Shown here piece by piece: positions 58,531-64,000 of a stretch of DNA of 64,000 nt. The position numbers were made by a program, and so were the translations under genes. The DNA comes from JBFAPK01 sp040676675 (lineage in GTDB: Bacteria > Actinomycetota > Actinomycetes > Mycobacteriales > Micromonosporaceae): NCBI RefSeq assembly GCF_040676675.1, contig NZ_JBFAPK010000008.1:1-64000 (forward strand), in the 5' to 3' direction. Each line of letters starts with the position of its first letter. Positions within the stretch are counted from its first letter, which is position 1. The notes beneath the pieces were generated by a model. The model was not told the DNA's origin. It saw only the letters and a list, made by a program, of their open reading frames with translations, and searched no databases.

Positions 58531-59787
58531 TTACGGCGCCAGGCCGGCGAGTAGGAGTTGCTTCCAGGACTGGTCGCCGGCGAGCTGGTACTGGCCGCCG
58601 GTGCTGCCGAACTGCAACGGTGTCCCGCCCGGCCCGACGACGAGCCCGGTGACCGGGTCGTACCCGGCGACGCCGGGCTCGGCCGGGGCGGGCGGCGTAC
58701 CGGCCGGCGGGGTGGGCGGCTTCGGGTCGCCGCCGCCCGGCCGGGGCGCGTTCTTGGCACCCCGTACGCCGGCGCTGTGCGCCGCGCCCTGGCTGGTGCA
58801 GGCGCCCGTGGGGCCGTACACGCACGACGGCGGGTTGTTGACGTTGAGCACCAGCCCGAAGTGCGCCGTACCGTCGCCGGGGGTGACGGTGAACCCGCCG
58901 GCCACCACGAGCGGGTAGACCACCAGCAGCTGCTCGATGCCGGCCAGCCGCCGGGTGGCGATGCCGTTGACGGTGGTCAGGTTGCCCAGCAGGGTACCGA
59001 TGGTCGGGTCGAGGTCGCGCAGCAGCGCGACCAGCTCGGTGCTGGCCGGCGGCCCGGCGGCCAGCAGCCGGCGCAGGTCCGGGTCGCTGGAGCGCAGCGT
59101 CGCCGACAGTTTCGCCAGCCCGTCCGCCCACTGGCGGATGGCGTCACCCGACGCCTCCTGGGTGCGCAGTACGGTGCGCCCGTCGCGGATCAGCGCCACG
59201 GTCTGCGGCAGGTTCTCGCTGGCGGCGGAGAGCAGCAGGTCGCTCGCGTCGAGGATGCGCCGCAGCGCCTCCTCGTTCCCCTCGAACGCGGTACCCAGCT
59301 CCTCCACCACCACGTTCAGGTCGGCCGGGTCGACCGAGCGCACCAGCGCGTCCAGGTTGGTCAGCAGCGTCTCCGGCGCCAGCGGCACGCCGGTACGCTC
59401 CCGGGGAATGACCGAGCCGTCCCGCAGGTACGGTCCGGTGTCGGCGTCCGGACGCAGGTCGAGGTACTGCTCGCCGACCGCGGACCGCTGGGAGACCACC
59501 GCCCGCGCCTGGGCCGGGACCCGTACGCCGCGTTCCAGCCGCAGCTCGACCCGGACCGTGCCGTCGCGCAGCCCCACCGAGGTGACCCGGCCGACGGGCA
59601 CGCCCCGGTAGGTGACCGGCGCGTTGGCGAAGATGCCGCCCGCGTCGTCGAACTCGGCGTGCACCAGGTAGCCGCCCCGGCCCAGCCAGTCGTCCAGCCC
59701 GACGTAGCGCACGCCGACGTAGCCGATGCCGAGCAGGCTGACCACGAGGAAGGCGAGCACCCGCAGTTTCGTACCGCGCTCGATCAT
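58531..59787 (-). CDS. Mce family protein F
   Basis: A 418-aa MCE protein. An N-terminal signal-anchor (LAFLVVSLLGIGYVGVRYVG) leads to the MCE domain (YLVHAEFDDAGGIFANAPVTYRGVPVGRVTSVGLRDGTVRVELRLERGVRVPAQARAVVSQRSAVGEQYLDLRP), followed by a helical, probably tunnel-forming region (150-300) and a C-terminal Gly/Pro-rich tail. It is the last of the MCE subunits in this strand order, so it corresponds to MceF. ATG overlaps the mceE stop (ATGA). Part of an ABC lipid or steroid importer. Confidence 0.92.
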   Translation of the reverse strand: MIERGTKLRVLAFLVVSLLGIGYVGVRYVGLDDWLGRGGYLVHAEFDDAGGIFANAPVTYRGVPVGRVTSVGLRDGTVRVELRLERGVRVPAQARAVVSQRSAVGEQYLDLRPDADTGPYLRDGSVIPRERTGVPLAPETLLTNLDALVRSVDPADLNVVVEELGTAFEGNEEALRRILDASDLLLSAASENLPQTVALIRDGRTVLRTQEASGDAIRQWADGLAKLSATLRSSDPDLRRLLAAGPPASTELVALLRDLDPTIGTLLGNLTTVNGIATRRLAGIEQLLVVYPLVVAGGFTVTPGDGTAHFGLVLNVNNPPSCVYGPTGACTSQGAAHSAGVRGAKNAPRPGGGDPKPPTPPAGTPPAPAEPGVAGYDPVTGLVVGPGGTPLQFGSTGGQYQLAGDQSWKQLLLAGLAP

Positions 59788-61259
59788 CGCAACAGCCCTC
59801 CGCCCAGGATGTCGAGGAGCCCGCCGTTCTGCCCGTTCGTCTCGCCCGTGGGCGGCGGGAGCAGGCACTCCAGCGGCAGCACGGTACCGAGGGGCAGCTT
59901 GGTGCCGGGCGGGAAGACGGTGCCCGGCGGGACCACCCCGCCCGGCGGGACCAGGCCGCCCGGCGGTACCGGGGTGCCCGGCTTCAGCAGCTTGCAGCCG
60001 GGCGGCAGTTCGCAGCCGGGCAGCAGCGGCGGCAGCCAGTTCAGCGGGAGCAGGCCGCCGAGCGGCAGGCAGATCGCCGGCAGTACGCCCGGCAGCAGCG
60101 GCCCGACGCCGACGCCGCCCGGCTGGGTGGTACCGGGCTTGCCCGGGTTGTTGCCGCCGCCCGGTCGGCCGCCGCCCGGTGTGCCGCCCCGACCAGGGGC
60201 GCCGCCCCCGGCCGCCGGCTTGCCCGCGTCGGGCTGGACCGGCTTGGACGAGAGCAGGTTCGACAGGATCGTCGCGGCGTCGAGGTCGGCCGTGAGCGAC
60301 ATGTTGATGTAGTCGCCGACGATGGCGCCGTTGGCGTTGGGTGGGAACGGGTAGGAGAGCATGAAGTCCAGCGACTTGGGCAGCGCGTCGCCGGCCTTGA
60401 CCAGCTGCTCCAGGATCGGCTGCAGCGCCCGTACGCTGGCCACCGTGTCGGCGCGGCTGGCGCGCACCACCTCGGTACCGACCCGGCCCAGCTCGCCGAG
60501 CGCGGTGAGCGCCCCGGTCAGCTCGGTACGCTGCTGCTCCAGCACGGTGAGCCCGGGGGCGAGCGAGTCCAGCGCCGCGCCGATGACCTCGCGCTGCCGG
60601 TTGAGCCGCCCGGTCAACCGGTCCAGCGCGTCCACCGCCCGGACCAGGTCGGCCTTCTGCTGGTCCAGGCCGCCGAGGAAGGCGTCCAGCTGCCGCAGCG
60701 CGTCGCGGGCGCTCGACTCGCGCCCGTCGAGCGCCGCCGACAGCTCCTGGTTGATCGTCTTCAGCTGGGCGAGGCCGCCGCCGTTGAGCAGCAGCCCGAG
60801 CGCGGCGAGGACCTCCTCCACCTCGGCCGCCCGCCGGGTGCGCGACAGCGGGATCACGTCACCGTCCGCGAGCTGTCCGGTCGACGCCTCGGTGGTGGGC
60901 GGCGACACGGCCACGTACTTCTCGCCCAGCAGGCTGGTCTGCCGTACCGCGGCGGTGGCGTTGGCGGGCAGCCGTACCTTCCGGTCGATGCGCAGCCGGG
61001 CGCGGGCGGTCCAGCCGGAGAGATAGACCTTCTCGACGCTGCCGACGGTCACGTCGTTGACCTTCACGGCGGCCTGCGACACCAGGTCGAGCACGTCGGC
61101 GAACTCCACGGTGACGGCGTAGCCCGGCCCCGACGGCGCGCCGCCGGGCAGCGGCACGTCGGTCAGGTCCGGCACGGTACAGCCGGTGGTCAGCAGCACC
61201 AGAGCGACCGCGAGGGCCGGTCTGCGCAGCCGGGGCGCGGGGGAGGTCCGCGGGCTCAC
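59784..61259 (-). CDS. Mce family lipoprotein E
   Basis: A 491-aa lipoprotein: signal peptide with lipobox LTTGC (C27), then the MCE domain YAVTVEFADVLDLVSQAAVKVNDVTVGSVEKVYLSGWTARARLRIDRKVRLPANATAAVRQTSLLGEKYVAVSPP, then a helical region. The lipoprotein E position matches LprK/MceE of other actinobacteria. The last 125 residues are extremely Pro/Gly-rich with the near-repeats PPGGLVPPGGVVPPGTVFPPGTK, and with five late Cys residues. GTG 61259 overlaps the mceD stop. Confidence 0.92.
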   Translation of the reverse strand: MSPRTSPAPRLRRPALAVALVLLTTGCTVPDLTDVPLPGGAPSGPGYAVTVEFADVLDLVSQAAVKVNDVTVGSVEKVYLSGWTARARLRIDRKVRLPANATAAVRQTSLLGEKYVAVSPPTTEASTGQLADGDVIPLSRTRRAAEVEEVLAALGLLLNGGGLAQLKTINQELSAALDGRESSARDALRQLDAFLGGLDQQKADLVRAVDALDRLTGRLNRQREVIGAALDSLAPGLTVLEQQRTELTGALTALGELGRVGTEVVRASRADTVASVRALQPILEQLVKAGDALPKSLDFMLSYPFPPNANGAIVGDYINMSLTADLDAATILSNLLSSKPVQPDAGKPAAGGGAPGRGGTPGGGRPGGGNNPGKPGTTQPGGVGVGPLLPGVLPAICLPLGGLLPLNWLPPLLPGCELPPGCKLLKPGTPVPPGGLVPPGGVVPPGTVFPPGTKLPLGTVLPLECLLPPPTGETNGQNGGLLDILGGGLLR

Positions 61260-62530
61260 TTGGCACCTCCGAACAGGATGCCGCCGAGGGTGAGGTCGCC
61301 GGAGGACTCCTGGCCGGCCTGCGGCACACCCGCCGGCGGCGGGGCGCTCCCGGCGGGCGCCGCCGCGCCGTCGGCACCGCCCGGCGGCGGCGTCGCCGTA
61401 CCGCCGGCGGTCGGGATGCCGAGCAGTTCGCGCAGCTGCCGCGGCAGGGGCAGCTTCTTGGCGTTCAGGGTCTGGGCGAGCTGGAAGCACGCCTGCGGGA
61501 CCTTCGGTACGGGCAACAGGTCGGCCATGGTCGCGCAGATGTAGCTGGCCGGGTCGTACGGCCCGAGCAGGTTGTCCCGGGTGTCCAGGGTGCCCGAGCG
61601 GGCGTTGTAGGCGAGGTTCAGGTTGGTCAGCGCCAGCGGGGCGACGTCGACGATGTCGATCAGCGCCTTCTGCTGGCGTACCAGCACGTTGGTGATGTCG
61701 GTCAGCGCGGCCACGTTGGACTTCAACGCCGTCCGGTTCTCCTTGAGGAACGTGGTCACGTCGGCCAGCGCGGTGGCGAGGTTGCGCAGCGCCGCCGCCA
61801 GCTCGTCACGCTCGGCGGCGAGCTGGCCGGCCACCGTGGCGAGCTGCTGGTTGAACGCGCGCACCTGCTCGTCGCTGCGGGCCAGGGCGGTGGTGAACCG
61901 CTGCAGGTCGCCGACCGCGCCGAAGAGGTCCTGCCGGCCGTCGGAGAGGGTGGTGAGCGCCCGGGACAGCCCGTCCAGGGTGGCGTGCAGGTCCTCGCCG
62001 TTGCCGGCCAGGTTGGCCCGCCCGGTCGCCAGCAGGTTCGACAGCGCGCCGTCGGCGTTGGCGCCCTGCGGCCCGAGGGCGCGGTTGAAGTCGTCCAGCG
62101 CCCGGTAGATGTCGTCGATCTCCATGGGCGCCGCGGTCCGCGACACCGGCAGGTCCGCGTGGTCGGGCAGCGCGGCGCCGCCGTCGTACGCGGGGGTGAG
62201 CTGGACGTACCGGTCGCTGACGATGCTGGGCGGGACGATCACGGCCTGCGCCCCGGCCGGGATGTCGTACGAGGCGTCGTAGGTCATCTCCACCCGTACC
62301 GTGGCCCCCTCCGGCACGGTCGCGGTGACCTGCCCGACGCGGACCCCGAGCACCCGCACGTCGGAGCCGGCGTGGATGCCCACCACCCGGGTGAAGTGCG
62401 CGACCAGGTGCCGCCGCGCCGGGCGGTCCGGCCAGAACACGAGCCCGGCCGCGCCGACGACCACCACGGTCACCCCGGCCGCCACCCAGAACCGGGTGCG
62501 GGAACTGGCGAAGAGCGCGGGCCGGCGCAT
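61256..62530 (-). CDS. Mce family protein D
   Basis: A 424-aa MCE protein. An N-terminal membrane helix (VAAGVTVVVVGAAGLVFW) is followed by the MCE domain with HLVAHFTRVVGIHAGSDVRVLGVRVGQVTATVPEGATVRVEMTYDASYDIPAGAQAVIVPPSIVSDRYVQLTP, then a long helical region (140-300) with LNLAYNARSGTLDTRDN and a Pro/Ala-rich tail. Its ATG shares one base with the mceC stop (TGATG). Confidence 0.92.
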   Translation of the reverse strand: MRRPALFASSRTRFWVAAGVTVVVVGAAGLVFWPDRPARRHLVAHFTRVVGIHAGSDVRVLGVRVGQVTATVPEGATVRVEMTYDASYDIPAGAQAVIVPPSIVSDRYVQLTPAYDGGAALPDHADLPVSRTAAPMEIDDIYRALDDFNRALGPQGANADGALSNLLATGRANLAGNGEDLHATLDGLSRALTTLSDGRQDLFGAVGDLQRFTTALARSDEQVRAFNQQLATVAGQLAAERDELAAALRNLATALADVTTFLKENRTALKSNVAALTDITNVLVRQQKALIDIVDVAPLALTNLNLAYNARSGTLDTRDNLLGPYDPASYICATMADLLPVPKVPQACFQLAQTLNAKKLPLPRQLRELLGIPTAGGTATPPPGGADGAAAPAGSAPPPAGVPQAGQESSGDLTLGGILFGGAK

Positions 62531-63516
62531 CAGCGGTCTCCCGTCGTCGGCACGTACGGCTGCAACAGCCCGCGCAGGTACGAGTCGAACCAGCGCCCGT
62601 TGCCGGTCACGTTCGCGAACGCGGTGACGAACGGCCCCATCCGCTCGATGGTCCGCTCCAGGTTGTCCCGGTTGCGCTGAAGGATCGCGACCACGTCCCG
62701 CAGCTGGCGCAGGGCCGGCCCGAGCTGGGCCCGGTTCTCCGCGACCAGCCCGGAGAGCTGGTTGGCCAGGTCGTTGGTGCCGACCAGCAGCTGGTGGATG
62801 GCGTCGCGGCGGCGGTTCACCTCGGCCAGCAGCGCCTCGCCGTCGGCGACGAGCTTGCGGAACTCCTCGTCGCGGGCGGCCAGCACGCCGGTGACCTGGT
62901 GCGCGCGGGCGAGCAGCTCGCGCAGCTCGGCGTCGCGGCTCGCGACGGTCTGCGACAGGCGGGAGAGCCCGGTCAGCGACGACCGCACGTTCGCGGGGGT
63001 GTCCGCGAAGGTCTGCGCCAGCGTGGTGAAGGCGGTCGCGAGCTGCTTGGTGTCGATCTGGTCGAGCGTGCCGGCCAGCCCGCTGACCGCCGCCATCACG
63101 TCGAAGGGCGAGGCCGTGCGTTCGAGCGGGATCTCGCCGCGCTCCGGCAGCCGCCCGTCGCCGGCCGGGGCGAGCGCCAGGTACTTCTGCCCGAGCACGG
63201 TCTTGATCCGGATCGTGGCGCCGGTGTCGCGGCCGAGCCGTACGTCGTCGTCCTCGACGCGGAACCGCACCCGCACGTACGGCTGGTTGCCGTGCCGGGC
63301 CAGCCCGACCTCGGTGACCTTGCCGACGCGTACCCCGGCGACCCGGACCTCGTTGCCGGCGACCAGCCCGCTGGCGTCCCGGAACGCGGCCTGGTACGCG
63401 GGCGCGGTCAGCGCCGCGAGGTCGTCCAGCCGGAACGCCACGAGTACGGCACCGGCCAGTACCGCCAGCCCGATCGCGCCGACGAGGACGGGGTTGCGTT
63501 CCCGGAACGGTTTCAT
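62530..63516 (-). CDS. Mce family protein C
   Basis: A 328-aa MCE protein. It begins MKPFRERNPVLVGAIGLAVLAGAVLVAFR (signal anchor), then YQAAFRDASGLVAGNEVRVAGVRVGKVTEVGL and VLGQKYLALAPAG of the MCE domain, then helices with repeated Leu heptads (about 135-300). ATG 63516 overlaps the mceB stop. The order on the strand and neighbours place it as MceC. Confidence 0.92.
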   Translation of the reverse strand: MKPFRERNPVLVGAIGLAVLAGAVLVAFRLDDLAALTAPAYQAAFRDASGLVAGNEVRVAGVRVGKVTEVGLARHGNQPYVRVRFRVEDDDVRLGRDTGATIRIKTVLGQKYLALAPAGDGRLPERGEIPLERTASPFDVMAAVSGLAGTLDQIDTKQLATAFTTLAQTFADTPANVRSSLTGLSRLSQTVASRDAELRELLARAHQVTGVLAARDEEFRKLVADGEALLAEVNRRRDAIHQLLVGTNDLANQLSGLVAENRAQLGPALRQLRDVVAILQRNRDNLERTIERMGPFVTAFANVTGNGRWFDSYLRGLLQPYVPTTGDR

Positions 63517-64000
63517 CGCGCACCTCCCGGCCCGGCGCAGCGGGCCGCCTGAGAGCTGAACGTGGCCGGGTTGATGTCGCCCTGCCCGGCGACCGAGACC
63601 TGGCCGCTGAAGTCGCAGAGGAAGAAGTTGAGCCAGGAGCCGTGCGACGCGGTGCGGGTGAGCGCGGAGTACCGGTCGGGCAGCCGACCGAGGGTGCCGT
63701 CGAGCACCGCGCCGTTGCGGTTGAGCGTCTCGGAGAGGTCGCCGAGCGCGGCCACGTCGGCGGCGAGCGCCGGACGGCTGTCGGCCAGCAGCGCGGCGGT
63801 GGTGCCGGTCAGCTCGCCGAGGTTGGCCACCGCGTCGCCGATGGCGCCCCGGTCCGCGGCCAGCCCCGAGACGAACTGCTGCAGCTGGGCGATGCTCTGG
63901 TCGAGGTTCTGGTCGCGCTCGTCGAGCGTGGCGAGCACCGAGTTCAGGTTGGTGATCACCCGGCCGATCACCTCGTCCCGGTCGGCGAGGGTGTTGGTCA
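63513..64000 (-). CDS. Mce family protein B, 3' part only
   Basis: The frame runs off the right edge and encodes the C-terminal 162 residues of an MCE protein: a helical Leu-rich stretch (NLNSVLATLDERDQNLDQSIAQLQQFVSGLAADRG), VANLGELTGTTAALL, and the conserved end LPDRYSALTRTASHGSWLNFFLCDF, typical of the last part of MceB. Genes for MceA and two YrbE permeases should lie to the right. Confidence 0.9.
   Translation of the reverse strand, partial: TNTLADRDEVIGRVITNLNSVLATLDERDQNLDQSIAQLQQFVSGLAADRGAIGDAVANLGELTGTTAALLADSRPALAADVAALGDLSETLNRNGAVLDGTLGRLPDRYSALTRTASHGSWLNFFLCDFSGQVSVAGQGDINPATFSSQAARCAGPGGAR

Overview
The window reads as a chromosome segment of a high-GC mycothiol-producing actinomycete, most likely Micromonosporaceae (Micromonospora or a close relative). 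This rests on the very high GC content, frequent GTG/TTG starts, 4-base stop/start overlaps, an mce operon with Mas proteins, a DUF397 protein, an XRE-nSTAND-WD40 protein, a mycothiol-dependent isomerase-type protein and probable leaderless promoters. The genus is inferred, not proven. No rRNA, tRNA, CRISPR array, insertion sequence or integrase was seen.

Layout. 1-5.3 kb: small uncharacterised genes and a large NACHT NTPase with an NNH7-like N-terminus. 5.4-11.8 kb: an oxidation cassette (3Fe-4S ferredoxin, P450, ferredoxin reductase, TetR, second P450) divergent from an MFS exporter. 11.9-13.5 kb: ArsR repressor, SRPBCC protein and hydrolase behind two tandem operators. 13.6-24.4 kb: the most coherent unit, a predicted pyroglutamate (5-oxoproline) scavenging locus. 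It holds pxpA-pxpB, a complete branched-chain-type ABC importer, pxpC and a P-loop kinase-like gene, then a divergent GntR/FCD regulator, then a secreted pyroglutamyl-peptidase-like protein. Both the pxpA promoter and the peptidase promoter carry the same TTGTTC(R)ACAA-type operator between -35 and -10.

24.7-33.5 kb: small genes, a 1265-aa XRE-nSTAND-WD40 protein, a DEAD-box RNA helicase, a GNAT and a DedA protein. 33.9-40.5 kb: a secreted metalloprotease, a DinB/MDMPI protein, a membrane protein and a chloroperoxidase-like hydrolase. 40.7-48.4 kb: an ABC exporter divergent from a two-component system, a LysR/EamA divergent pair, and a second two-component system. 48.4-49.4 kb: a TetR gene with four near-identical palindromes and the collapsed remnant of its likely SDR target. 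49.7-55.6 kb: an MMPL transporter, a beta-helix secreted protein, a ThuA-ricin lectin secreted protein and BioY. 56.9-64 kb: an mce operon running off the right edge (mceB partial, mceC, D, E, F and two Mas genes).

A recurring oddity is short tandem or near-tandem repeats at or just after gene 3' ends (about 7.0, 20.0, 25.2, 25.85 and 32.5 kb). Two copy the last codons of the adjacent gene. Convergent gene pairs are often separated by strong perfect hairpins without U-tracts.
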